Positions 31,961 to 45,900 of a stretch of DNA of 64,000 nt are shown one piece after another. Numbering within the stretch: position 1 is the first letter of the stretch; every line of letters starts with the position of its first letter. A model generated the notes under the pieces. The model ran no database searches. It was not told the DNA's origin and was given only the letters and a program-made list of their open reading frames with translations. The stretch spans positions 914,001 through 978,000 of the forward strand of contig JACVVK020000154.1 of assembly GCA_018292915.2 (NCBI GenBank), in the 5' to 3' direction. Source of the DNA: Batillaria attramentaria (taxonomy: Eukaryota; Mollusca; Gastropoda; Batillariidae). A program made the position numbers and the translations under genes.

Positions 31961-34744
31961 CTTTACGTCAATTTCTTTCATCTTGGAATCACCCCTGTAC
32001 CCATACAATGACGTCATGGACGTACTGTATTTTGCCAATACACGGCAGAGTAAAAAGGCGGGGCTTCGGCCTAGGGGCCGTCAACTGAGAAAACGCCTAA
32101 ATAATACACACATGATTATGATTATGTGTAATCATGAATATTGGAAACAAGTTCAAGTTGTTTGTCTTACGCGTTGATATTATAATTATATGAACATTGG
32201 TGATACATACCCAACTATTCAATACCTTATCTCGTGATGTGTGTGGGTGGGTGCGGGTGCTTGTGCGAGTTCGGAGGATAGCATGTGTGTGGATGTGTGT
32301 ATGAGGAACCAGGATATATAGAGAGCTATTACCTGTTTTCTGTATCCTGTGTTAGGTCTGCCCCTCCATCTTAATTGTTATTCTTAGTGCTGTTCAACAT
32401 ACACTTAATGTCTATTTCTTAAATTGTGTTTTAGCCAGTGACTGAGTGTGTGAATGTGTAATGATGTATTCATGTATGTCGGTTTTGTATTTCCGTGGTA
32501 CGTTTGTGTATACATGTGTATTTATTAAGAGGATCCGGCCAAATTCTTTGTAATTAAATTGCGAATAAATTCATCTTATCTAATCTTATCTTATCTTAAA
32601 TGTCTTGTAAATTTTCAGCAGAGCCATACAGGGTTGTCATCCAAGAATCCGGTATGCCAAAGGAAATTGCTGTGGGTGATGCCGATGTCGTATTCACATG
32701 CACAGTATCGATGGAATGGTCGGATCAGATGGAGATATTTATCGAGATACTCTGGCTGCACGTGTCGTCTTTGACGCAAACGAAAGTACAACTGACGGAA
32801 GGGACGTTACTGAATCATGGTGTTTCCTTCTCAGAAAATGGCATCCGCTACTCTAATAGCGAGACCCTTGAACTGACGCTGAAGTCAGGTGCGTTTAATT
32901 TTCATTTGTGATGAGTTCCCAGAGAAGGGGCACAGACGTGCAGAAAATAAGCTTTCTTTTGGTGTAAATATTATTATTTGTTATATTATTATATTATATA
33001 TATTAATATTATGTAGGCCTATGATATGTTTGTTGAAAATCTGCTATTGAAATGCGGCCATTCTGAGAAAGTGACTGACGTGGGAATTATTCCAGGTATT
33101 GCTTGGTCGTACTATACGCTCGTTTTTATGTTGTTTCCATAGTAATGGAAACAACATAATAGGACGGGCTAAAATTTCCACGTTCATAGGCAAGCATCTG
33201 TGGTACAAACGCACGTCACTGCCGATCTCCCGCAGAGACGATTATGCAAGTGTAACTCTGACAATGACGTAAGAAAACCTGCGTCATCGATGCTGGCATG
33301 TATGCTGTTCCGAACGCGCTTCTCCTCCTCACTGAGTGCCGTCTGTGCGGATGTGTGTGCGTGTGTGAATTGTGTCCGGGCCCGTTTCTTCGAAGATACT
33401 TAACCGAATGGCTTCAAATTTGGGGTATCCAAATTTATCAAAATGTTACATTAGACGATTCAAGCGTGTGATGATTGCTTAAGTGATTTGGGAGTTATCG
33501 CCCTTTTGAGACAAGTTGGTTGTCTTTCGTGTACAGGCGTAATATTTATTTAAATCACTCAATTGTTTGGCAGTAGATAGCTTGAATACGGACTCTGAAT
33601 TGACTCACTACTAGAAAATGGTCGCTCTTATAGTTTTCATGTAAACCGAGCCTGAGTTGACATTGCATGTGAACCCAGTTCAGATGCCTATTTCTCCGAA
33701 AATACTAAACCGATCGATTTCAAATTTGGGGTTTCTAAATGAATCAAGATTGTTGAATAGAAGGCCCGATCCAGGTACGATTGCACACATGATTTGCGAG
33801 TTATCGCCCTTTTCAAAAAAAGTGGCTTTCTGGCGTTTAAAGGCGTAATATTTACCTAAACCACTCCATTTTTGGGACATAGATAGCATGAATACGGACT
33901 CTCAACTGAGTGAATTTTGGAGGTTGTCGCTTTTATACTTTTGGCGTAAACCGTACCTGATGAAAGTGCTGGTGAACACACTTTAGATCTCAAAATCGCT
34001 CCTACTATACATAGATAATGAGCCTGGGGTGCCATAAAAAATATACAAAAAAAAATTAGAAAAATTCACTGCAGCCGTTGTCGTCAGTTGACTCGAAAAT
34101 TTGTACTCGAAGCACATTTCCTTTACACAAGCCACACGCCTCACAAACATCGCAGAAAAGGCACACGCGCACTGACGCAAAACTGTATCAGCGTCAGTTT
34201 GCCGACGTCATGTTTGATTGACGTGGGGGTGTGTCGTCACTTTTCGGAAGTTCTCTATTTGTAGACGGGGAAAGCGGGAGTTTCATTGATGTAGTGAGCT
34301 TTGTTTTTCCCACTGACTCTCACTCAATAGCATAGTAGAGTGAGAGAACACCACATAGGTCTCAATGGAGCACATGCACAAACGCGGCTCGCGCAAGTCT
34401 GCGTGCGTGCGTGCGTGCGTGCGTGCGCGCGCGCGTATGTCTGTGTGTGTCTGTGTGCGCGCGCGCGCAGCAGACATAACACATAGTGAAAAAACGTTCG
34501 CCGCGCAGACTTGTCTGTTAAACACATTGAGCCGGTATAAATTCGATCTTTACACTGCGCAGCAGCAACACTTCAATTTTCATGGGGCTGCTTTCATTGC
34601 AAGAATTGTATCCGAGTCAAAGTTATTACGTCAAATGTATTATGCGTCATCCCAATGAGGAAAACGTCATAGATTTCAAAGAAAACAACTTGACGTCTCT
34701 CTTCCAAAACCAAGATTGGTCTGACAAGCCCGGTCAGTTGTTTC

Positions 34745-34828
<84 letters not shown>

Positions 34829-37800
34829 TCCCGTATACATGGCATTACAAAAGAACGACCGCAGGTGATTAAATGGAAACAACATATTGGGCTGGTCAGT
34901 GGCCATCTTGTTAATATGTTTATAAGGTACATTTAGCCTTGAATTTTTTTCAGGAAGTTGTATTAGTTGTTCAAGGTGTAGGGGGCTCTGGATAGAGGTA
35001 GCACCTTTGGCGTTTCGGCAGCTGCGCTCCACTTTGTGGAGTGGACGGGCACCACTGGACCTCATCTATCTCCTAAAACTCTCACGTGCTGGCTCCAAGC
35101 GCCACACCCCGGCACACCGCCTCAGCTGGTGGGCTAAACCACGTGAGGGGGTGGTGTTCTTACACTGCACCACAGGGCGGATGAACTGCTCCGGGCAGTC
35201 AACGGCCAAGGCGGATGAGGACCTTGCGTGTCCGAACGGCTAAGTGTAACAAAACCGAAGGCAACCCACCCCATTTTGGCGGAATTCGGCTTGCGGACGC
35301 AGGAGAAGGAAAACTCTAGAGAGAAAAAACCCGGTCAGCTATACACCGTCACCAGAACAGCAGACCACCGAAGACAGCGTCACAGTGGCCTCTCCATGAG
35401 GGGCGTGGTCTAACCAGAACCGGCTGTGCATGCACTTCACGACACATGGCTACGCAGACAACGCTAGACCGATGTGGTGTCGTCTTCCTGGACCGTGGCC
35501 GGGGGAGGACGGTGCCGGGCCCTCAGCCTCAAAGGGGCCCACCCACTACTACCGACCATGGACTTGATGCCTCGCAGACTCACGAGGGAGGACAGCAGAA
35601 AATGTGTGGACAAGATGCACTACGTGTCGCCCACTGGAACGCAGAAGGAGTGCAGAAAAAGAAAGTGGAGCTGCAACGATTCCTGCGTGAAAATGCGATA
35701 GACGTATGCTGCATTCAAGAGACATACCTCAAGAACACTCACCGCTTTTTTATAAGGGGTTATGAGATGTTCAGACAGGACCGAGAAGACAGACCAAAGG
35801 GAGGCCTCATCACCCTGGTCAGAAACAACATCCCAGCAGTGGAGACCCAGAGTTCCGGTCAAGCAGATCTCGACACAGAATTCCTGGGAGTCAAGCTGGT
35901 GTTGCCAGATGCCCCAGTGGCAGTCCTCAATGTCTACTCTCCACCAGACAAGCAGATCCAGCTCGACTCCATTACTGTTGACGCCCACAGCTGGATAGCT
36001 ACAGGAGACTTTAACAGTCACTCACCCAGCTGGGGCTATCAAGACCTCAACAAGAAGGGAGAAGACCTCGAGAACTGGACCATCAGCAACCAGCTAATCC
36101 TCATCAACAAACCCGAGGATCCCCCGACGTACTACTCGAGAGCGTGGAGGACCACCAGCACTCCTGACCTGGCCCTCGCCACCGACGACCTCCACAGCAT
36201 CGCCCAAAGGGAAGTGTGTGACCAGCTCGGCGGCAGCGACCACAGGCCAGTGATCATCACCATTCAGAGGCAGCTTGAGATCCATCCCTCCAGGCTCCCA
36301 GCAAGCTGGAACTATAAGAAGGCAAACTGGGACCTGTTCAAGCAAGAGGCAGACAGGAGGACATCCTCACTGACACTATCACGCCAGGACATCAACAAAA
36401 ACGCCAAGGATTTCAACCAGGCTGTGCTAGAGGCAGCGCAGGCAGCTATTCCGAGAGGCCGACGAAAAAACTACCGACCCCACTGGTCACCTGAGCTCGA
36501 CTCACTGCAGAAGACCCTCAACGAGGCCAGGGATCTGATGGAAAGCTCCCCTACCGACGAGAACGTAGAGGCCCACAACAGAGCGAGAGCCCTCTTCACA
36601 AAGGAAAAGCTGCAGGCCACACGGAGAAGCTGGCATGACAAGACAGCCTCCCTAAATATGGACACAGACATGCAGGGACTGTGGAAGCTAACGAAGAAAC
36701 TCAACGATGACAATCCAAGCAGAGGAAAGACAGTCATAGAGCAGGACAACCAGCTAAAGACCGAGAGAGCTGCAGCCAACACCTTTGCTGAGCTGTACCA
36801 GGAGGCAAGCACACTCCACATGCCTAGAGACCGCATCAGACAGGTCCGAGAAGAAACAGCAGAACTCCTGTCGACAGACCCACATGGCACCGAAAACTGC
36901 TGCGTGAGCGAGCCCTTCACCATGAAAGAGCTGAAACAAGGCATTCGCAAGCTCAAATCGAGAAAAGCCCCGGGGACTGACGGCATCACTGGCGATATGC
37001 TGAAGCACCTGGGACCAAGATCCAGAACAGTGCTGCTTCAGATCTTCAACCAAAGCTGGATCGCAGGTTTTGTGCCCCCTATCTGGAAAGAGGCGGTGAT
37101 CATCCCACTACCGAAGAAGGGGAAGAGCAGGAAAGACCCTTGCAGCTACAGACCAATCAGCCTTCTGAGCTCCGTCGGCAAGCTGCTAGAAAGGTTGGTC
37201 AACCGCCGCCTCATCTTCCTTCTGGAGACACAGAACATCCTCTCACCAACCCAGACTGGCTACAGAAAATTCCGCAACACGGAAGACCAGCTTGCCCTCC
37301 TAGTCCAGGACATCGAAAACGCTTTCCAGGAGAAGAAGAAGACACTTGCAGTATTCTTTGACCTGACAAGAGCGTTCGACAAGGTGTGGAAGGAGGGCCT
37401 CATCCTGAAACTTCTCCGAGCCGGCGTGCGCGACAAGATGCACAAGTGGATCCACCACTACCTGTTTGGCAGAACAGCAAGAGTCAAGCTAGACGGCTTC
37501 CTCAGCAAGAAGGTCAAGCTGCGTGAGGGTGTCCCCCAGGGAGGCGTGCTCTCCCCCACACTGTTCCTGTTGTACATCAATGACATCACGAACAGCATCA
37601 CAAAGCACGTCTCCAACAGTCTCCATGCAGATGACCTGGCGGTTTGGACAGCCTCCGAACACACCAGCACGGCCTCCTATAGGCTCCAGGAAGTCGTCAA
37701 CAACATCTCCTCGTGGACAGAAGACTGGGGCCTTGAGCTAAACACCTCCAAGACCAACGCAACACTCTTCTCCCTTTCCACCACTAATGATCAAGTCAAC

Positions 37801-40800
37801 CTGAAGCTCCAGGGACAGGTCCTGCCACAGACAAACACACCAACATTCCTTGGCGTCAAGCTGGACACCCGTCTCACCTGGAAGCCACAGATTGAAGAGA
37901 TGGAGAGAAGAGGCATCCGCAAGCTCGCCCTGTTGAAGAAGCTGGCCGGGACAACTTGGGGAGCGGACTGCAGGCTTCTCACCAGGGTCTACACCGGAGC
38001 CGTCAGACCCACCATGGAGTACGCTTCAACCTCATGGGGCACAGCGTCCAAGACCAACAAAAGCAGGCTTGACAGAGTCCAAAACATGGGACTTCGCCTC
38101 ATCCTGGGAGCCATGAGGTCGACGCCTATCCTTGAAATGACGAAGACCGCCAACGTCGAACCCCTTGGGAGAAGACGCGACCTGAAGGTTTTGATCCAGG
38201 GCGAGAAGATTCGCAGACTACCATCACATCCCCTCCACCAGAGACTACAGCAGCCCACCAAGAACCGGCTCAAACGTCAGAGTCTCAACCACCAGTACAA
38301 GGCGCTCAGAGTCCAGTACGACGACGTTCTGGAAGCAAAAGACGAGGCCTGCACTCACCTCACTCTGACTGACTGGAGACTCGATCGAGAGATGGAGGCC
38401 ACTATCAGCCTCAGAGTCCCTGGTATCACTACCAAAGACCAGCAACCAGCCGCTCTCAAGACCCTCACTCTGGCCATGATGGAAGACTCCTATCCAGCCA
38501 GCTCCTGGACCCATGTCTACACAGATGGATCAGCGGAAGAAGCCACTCACAATGGAGGCAGTGGCGTCTATGTCAGGTTCCCTGATGGAGAGCAAACCAG
38601 CATTGCAGTTCCCGGAGGAAAGCTTTGTTCCAACTTCAGAGCTGAAGTCCTGGCCATCACCACAGCGGCTGACTTTCTTTCCTCCAGTATAAAGTCCCTT
38701 GGCAACATCTCCATCTTCACTGACTCCATGTCCACGCTCCAGGCCCTCGACTCCCCTGATCCAGGCCCCCTCATACAGTCCCTCCAGGCCTCCCTCTCCT
38801 CCCTGACCCAAAAAGCCCCAACAACCCTCCAGTGGGTGCCTGCTCACGTAGGTCTCTCAGGCAACGAGCGAGCGGACCACCTTGCAAAGGAAGGAAGCCA
38901 GCTCCCCCAGCCAACAATCCCTGCCACGTATGAAGAAGCCAGGACACTCATACGCAGCAGATTCCACAGAGACTGGGTCTCCCTGAATGACGGATACCGG
39001 GCAGACCAAGATCCTATTAGGACGCTGGAGAGGAGACACCAGACCACCATCTACCGCCTGCGCACAGGCCACTGTGGCCTCCGAGCCCACCTCAAGAGGA
39101 TAGGAGTGGCAGACACAGCCCTGTGTCAGTGCGGCCTGGCCGACCAGACCCCATCCCACGTTCTCCAGGACTGCCCCCTACACGAGGAGATGCGGCAACA
39201 TTTCTGGCCGGAAGGGGGGGACCTCAATACCAAGCTCTGGGGGAACGCGGCCTACCTCCACCGGACGTCCAAGTTTGTGGCATCCCTCGGGATGCGATTG
39301 TAGCTGCGTAGCTGTCGAACGCTGAAGAAGAAGAAGAAGTATTAGTTGTTCAAGGACCTGAAAAATGAAATTCAAATCTTTTAAAAAGTCGCTAAATTTG
39401 ACCTCCACCCGTTTTATTCCAGTTTAATTAAAAGTTGCTAGGCGACTTTGTCCTCCATTAAATCAAATTTTGTTGGAGCCTATCACTTTCCTTAATAACC
39501 ATACACACTGTACACTGGGTAAGTGTAATTATCAACAATAGTACTAACAGCAGAATATCTATAGAGCTGAAAGCTTTACATTTGCATATTTATTATGTGA
39601 AGCTCAGGTGACTTGTAGTGATGACTCAAACTTTAGAAATTTCCATTTTGGGATCTCTCCTTCTCCAAGTTCTATTTCAATTTTCATGACTGGAAATACT
39701 AGTCTGCTGTGAACCAGTCCTTAGTTCTGTCATCCTCCTCCAACTGCCCATGCAAATATCTTGGAAAGAGTTGGTTGTGGCCTTGATGCTTGTTTATGAT
39801 TTGGTTCAGCCGACATTCTTTCGGGTAGTTTTGACAAAATTTATCCACGCTCGTCTTCTCTCCGGTGGTCCCTGCAGGAACTGAAGCGAAGGTGCTAACA
39901 CCACTTTTCCCTGCAGAATTTGCGGCATAACCGAACACGGCGCAAATCTTTCCCATTGCAATGAAACGATGCTACTTTTGGTCTGTTATCACGGAGCTTT
40001 CATGGTTTAGCTACTAGCACGGGGCACGCTTGGCTGCAAGCTTCGCGATCGCCCTTTGTTCTCGCAACGCTGCGCGGCCGATGCCCTGGTGACGTCACGC
40101 GAGGGGCACGTAAGCGATGCTGGTTTTTCGAGGCCTGCGCCCACGCGGTACCGATGTACTGGTGTTTGAAACCCGATAAAAGCGGATGGCCTTCTCGCTT
40201 AGTCGTATTTCACACCGGTGACGCGGCTATCCCGATTCTGACCGGCTTGCGGCGTTGAGCGCTAGCGCTAGCGTTGCTTGGCCGCACGCGACTTCTCTCA
40301 GAAAATCATCTGCGCTGTACTTGTGAAAGCTTGTCTCGATCTGAGGTTGACCTGTCTTGTCGCAGAAGGTCTCTGTTCAACTCGTAAGTGGTTTTTGTGG
40401 TGCTACTTGCGCGTACACTCACGTTGGAAGCAATTTAGTCTCGTTTTCTGTAGAAAATTCACTTTCATTCGCGATAATATAAAATTACAGAAAGGAAAGT
40501 CACGTTTATGAAAACGTCCCAGTTTTATAATATATCTTGCGGACACACCTAGAAAATTAGTGCAATTTGTGGCTTAGATCGCGCGCAGTTCGAGAAAGAA
40601 CATTGGTAGTGAATATTTTGTGGCTATGAACCAGCACTCGCCCCGGCTAAGAACCAGCCTGTATCAAACAGACGGTTGGCCGGTTCATAGCCGAGAATTT
40701 CGCACTGCTCTGATATTTTCTTAAATTGCGAAAACACTAAAGCATCCTACGTCACAACAATTGGCATGCAAGTCACAAAGACATCACGGATACGTGTCTG

Positions 40801-42867
40801 TTTTGAAACTACTGGAATTAATGTGGTATTTTTTGTCAGCTTCGTGTTAAACTGCAAAATAGCTCTCGAGTCTCATTGCAGTCGAACAAATATGACTCGT
40901 GTCCTTACATGAATAAAATTTTCGATATAAAATCGCTTTGGGTGGGAAGATGAAAGTCTTACTGATATGTGCATATAACAATATGATCAAATTCATTTCA
41001 GTTCTTAGCTTTCCTGGCAGCATTCTTGCGTGTCACCGCATGCGTCTCGCGCTTTAAAACAGACACTGCGGTCGACAGCCCGTCGGATTCGAGGCATAGC
41101 CGCGTCACCGGTGTGTATTTAGTCGCGTCATTGTGTACCCTGCTGCTAGCTCAGTTCCAGCCTTTGAGATTTCTGGCACTGTGCAGGTGTCAAAGTGGGT
41201 TGATGCTTAATACCATCAAAACAGGTCAGAACAATACGTGAGCATAAATATCTCGAAGACTGGGCATTTTAGCTGTCGAACGTTCTTTCTTTTTCAGTGA
41301 AGACAGAGCATGATGGTAAATTTATTTGCCGCGCCGTCGACTGGGATTCAAGAGTCACAGTGATTGAGCAGGAGGTTGAGCTGGTCGTTATCAGTGAGTA
41401 GAATCAGTGTATATCGCATATTACAGCCTCTTTAGTTTGTAGCGCGGGGATCTTAAAGATCTAAGCTCTCAACAAGAAGCTTTCCGAAGTGTGAAACAAT
41501 TTTACAGAGTCGACCGTGCAAGCACAGTCAACTCTGTTATAGTTGCAGAGTTCACACAGTGTCCAGAAACAGCGACAAAACCGTGCCAAAAGAACAGCCC
41601 CCACTTCCTGTCGGGGTCCGTCCACGCTACTGTGCTCATGAGTTTGCTTGTAGCTGTGTGTATGCAGTTTTAGGCCTAGTACAGTACACGACTACATGCG
41701 TCCCCATATCACACTCCTTTGCACTTCTTTTCATTTTTCTTGCAGATGATGTTGAATCTGTGAACCTGACGACCGCTTGGGAGGAAACCGTGACATCTGC
41801 AGAGTCTAACGCGATTCAGTGGGTAGAGAGAGCGTACAATTTCACCTGCAAGGCCTTGGGTTTCAACCCCAGAGCTACAATCGCCCTGTTTCTGGGCCAG
41901 CAACGGCTGAACCCTATTGTTTCTGACCCAACACTGGACAAGAATGCCTCTACAGCTGCTGGCGCTAGGCGCTATACCATGGAAGCTTCAGTGACGGGCT
42001 ACATCTTGAATACGAGCGCTGATGGCAAGGCTGTTCAATGTGTGGCTGAGGGGGTCTTCCAGAACAGGACTGCTGTGCCCGTAACGACTAGCCTGCCCTT
42101 GCAGACCATTACTCGTAAGTGTGAGCTAGCATTATGCTTTTAAAGTATTCTGTAAAGTCGTCTACTGTCTATTTTTTCTTTGGGGGGTGGGGGGAGGGGG
42201 TGCACTTTGTACGGTAAATGTGTCGAGCTGTCTATACTTAGACATACATTTCGAAAGGTTCATCTGTTATCTGTTATGTTCTATCTTAATTAAGAATCGA
42301 TGTGCAGAAATTTTACTTCAAATGCTGTTTCGTTTGTGTTTTTTTGATAGTGATATAAAACATAAAAATAAAATAGGGTTAAACGTTAAGGTCAAACAAA
42401 CTTCAGAACAAATTAAAACAAGTAATCAAACATACTGTCAAACGCTAAAACTGTTTAACAAGAAAAACAGATCTCTCTCTCTCCCCCCCCCCCGCCCTTT
42501 GCAAATGCACAAGGTTACTAACGTTAACCGTTTAACACGGTGATGGTGATGATATCACCCATACGTGGTGGAAAAGGACGTTAAACTCTGGAGCATCCAC
42601 CCACCCCACCCTCCCAAGCCGTGTGTTTATATTTACCAGAGACAAGCACCACGCCTACTGAAGTGACCACTACCAGTGATACTGCCAACACTGATGGGAA
42701 AAATGAGATGCCGACAAACACCGCCGACAAAGACGGAAATACTGCTGTCATCTACGCAGTCATCGGCGCAGCCTGTGTCATCGGCCTCGTCATTATTGTC
42801 GTCGTTATTATCGTCATCTTCAGGATCGGTACGTTGACTGATGACGAATTTCAATAGACATTATTGT

Positions 42868-42910
<43 letters not shown>

Positions 42911-45900
42911 TCTCTAACACAAAGTAGATCAATTTACACAAGTGTATTTCGTCTGGTTTCTTGGATAAGTTGCAACCAGAAGTCGCCCCAAATCGTCCCC
43001 TGCCCTGCACGTCGTTCAGGCTGCTTCCAGAAACGAGGGTGATGGATGCTTCCAAGTCCAGAATGTGGATTTCCAACAAGATTATAGCAGTCCTTACGAC
43101 GTGCTAAGCGAGTCTGTGCGCGCCCCCTTCCACCCACGTACGTTTGTCTTTTATTGTTTTTGTTATTTTGTTTCTTTAATTGTTTGTTGTTTGGTTATTT
43201 TGATGACCCGGGGTCAAGTGATGCCGCGAGCTGTCGGCTCATTTGGCGCAAAGGCCTAAGCGGCGTGAAGTGGATAAGCACCTAAGAACTTTTACCGTAT
43301 GGCGGTACAGGCTTTGATTACGAATTTACGATTTACAGGCAAGTCAGTAGCCAATCAGCTCATGACATTTCTCTGAATTTCGCAATACTGATGATGATGA
43401 TGATTATCGTATGTTTTTCCTTCATTTCCGAGGGGAGGCGGGGTGGCCGAATGGTAGAGCGTTGGACTTCCAATGCTCGGGTCGTGAGTTCTAATCCCGG
43501 CCGGGGCCAAATATTTGTGCTGGCTTTTTCATCGTTGTCCCGTCCTTGATATCACCCGTATGTGGATGAAAAGGACGTTAAACTCCCAAACACCCACCCA
43601 CCAACCCCCTTCATTTCCGATATAGCCAGGCTTACAATACTGCGGTTGCCGATTCTCGTTATAGCGCGTGAACATGCGTGAACGTGCGCGATTTTGGACC
43701 GAGACTAGGCTTGATAGACTCGGCATGTGGGCTACTCGAGTCACACACGATGCCGCACTACCACTGCCTTGCTATCGGCTGCCAAAATGGCTCGAGAAAA
43801 TCAGATAAGCTGGAGAAATTCCCAGAGATGGTCTTACCTAATGGTGAGATCGTTCAGTTTGAGCCCTTTTCTTCAAAAGTTTCAAGAAATTTGTGGATAA
43901 AATCGATTCGAAGGCAGAACGTCGACCTGTCTCGGTGGCCTAGCGTGTGCAGCCGCCATTTCGTCGGGTACAGGCGGACAAATTCTGTTCCGGTACCTAC
44001 ATTGTTTGAACCCAATGGTTATGGAACCAAAAATCAAGAAAGAAAGACTTTTATTTCCAAGCAAAAGTTCAGTTCGCACTGATAAACAGCCAAAGTGCTT
44101 GAATAAAAATTAGTGGCAAGCCACAAGTCACAGGTCGACTTGACCTTTACACCGCCTACCTCTCGGTTGAAGCAACTGCCGATCTGCTTCAAGGGCTAGA
44201 GTGATAAGCTGCGCTTTTGTGTAGCCACTAAAACGCACGCCCCTGTCTTTCAGATATTTTTTTTTTTTCAGTTCAGGAACTTTCGTTGATTTAATTTTAT
44301 CGCGAACATCTTCGCCGGTCGAAACGCTCACGTTGCTCGCCATCGCATGCGTAGCCCACATCAGGAGGACCATTCGCGTCTCCGGCGCTGGAGAGCACCC
44401 GACTTTTCGTAACCGGCAACCGCAGTATTCGCTCGATCGGATCTGTTCTGGTTGTGTCTGTAGCATCGCACCACTTACATAAACGCTCAGTGACAGTTTC
44501 ACACAGCCTGAAACTAAGCCAACGGAAGCCTAAACTATGGAAACAACATAAAAAGGTGACATCATCAACAGCAAATACATTTTAACTTTGCACTTTTTTT
44601 TAATTACTTTTTTTTAGGTAATGCACACCCAGCACTGACTCCATCTTCGAAACAAAGCGCTCTCGGTGAGCCAGAGGGTAAGACCGATTGTACAGCGGAC
44701 AGTTTTGAAGAGTGACAGGTCCAGCAGCTCGCATGGGAGACATTTTAGACAAAAAAAACCATCCAACAAACATAAACCAAACATCCAACAAACATAAAAC
44801 AAACATCCAACAAACATAAAACAAACACCGAGGACGATCTGGAAATTTAGCGCAAAGACATGTTGTGGCTATGTCACACAGCCAAACGATAATGAATCGA
44901 ACCGAACTGAAACGTGAAAGCCGGTTGTCACGCTGTTGTATTTTTCTCCTGCTGTGTCGTTTTCTCGGTGCACTCGCAGAGAAGACACGGGATACAACAG
45001 GATGTAACTCCAATACTTTATTAACAGAAGATGCGTGGAAAACAAACTCATGAAAGAAGAAGAAGAAGAACACAGAACGCTGTGCAGGGCTGCTTATATA
45101 CTAAACAGGTCAGATCTAGAACATTGCTCAACTCACTGGCAAGTTCGAGATCTTCTGGGGTGGTCTAGAAATTTCCATCGAAATGCAGTGGCTTTTCGCG
45201 ACCTCTACAACACACGCTGGCTCTGACACTTTCCGAGTATATCGTACATTTGTGAGTATATAAGTGGAGTATGTGTTTATGGACAAATCAATTGAATTCA
45301 CTTAAACTGATTTGAATTGAAGTGACTCGTGATCTACGCTGGTTTCAGACGACTACCTAGAACCATCTGCTGGTCTGTACACGAAACCTGGTGCCCATGA
45401 CAACGCAACGGGTAAGGCCGGCTCTACACAGCTACTAACGTAAGTTATGAATTAGCAAACCATTAATTGTTAACAACCATCCCTTGTGTTAACAAGCAGG
45501 AATGGCCTCATCCCATAAAGTTGTTCCTCCAAATTTCATACTATTTTGTAACGAAGGCTCATCTGGGTGACCGTCTGAAGGCACGTCACCAGTTTGTGTG
45601 GCGCAGACGATTCCTAATGGCCGCCGCTGTATTCTCTAAGTGCTACATGTAAATTGGAGCAGGGAGTACAGTTCACATTGGGTCGATGGCAACATTACAA
45701 GTTTACCGAGCTCTAAGATAGGCTTTGGCCAGACCACTGGCGCAACAGTGGCGCCGCCTGTGCGAAACACTTTTTTGACACAGTGGGAGTTGATCAACCT
45801 GCAGGGACTATCTTTAATATCTTTAGCGTCGTTAATATGCATTTTTTTTCTTCTTCAACTCAATGTTGTATTTTTTCTGTTGTCTCAGTTTGGCAGTTTT

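Larger units (their letters stand above)
43636..44429. mobile_element. Inverted-repeat element with THAP and SAP ORFs
   Basis: A perfect 16-bp inverted repeat, AATACTGCGGTTGCCG (43636-43651 and, inverted, 44414-44429), brackets 794 bp. Two ORFs point inward: a THAP-domain ORF on plus and a SAP-like ORF on minus, with 45 bp between their stops. The arrangement could be an internally deleted DNA transposon that kept both ends of its coding region. It lies in an intron of the Ig receptor. Confidence 0.6.

Noticed and set aside
39699..39956. Minus-strand 85-codon ORF starting MGKICAVFGYAANSAGKSG as a THAP gene
   Set aside because: Only the first few residues resemble THAP. The second Cys of the finger, the Trp, the C-x2-H pair and the AVPTIF-like end are missing.
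40090..40097. TGACGTCA CRE-type site in GC-rich DNA as a promoter
   Set aside because: A single 8-bp palindrome inside an intron with no associated transcript evidence is not enough for a promoter call.
44600..45073. 157-codon minus-strand ORF in an intron of the Ig receptor
   Set aside because: It is largely translated tandem repeat and T-runs, overlaps the sense tail exon 44618-44677, and has no motif.
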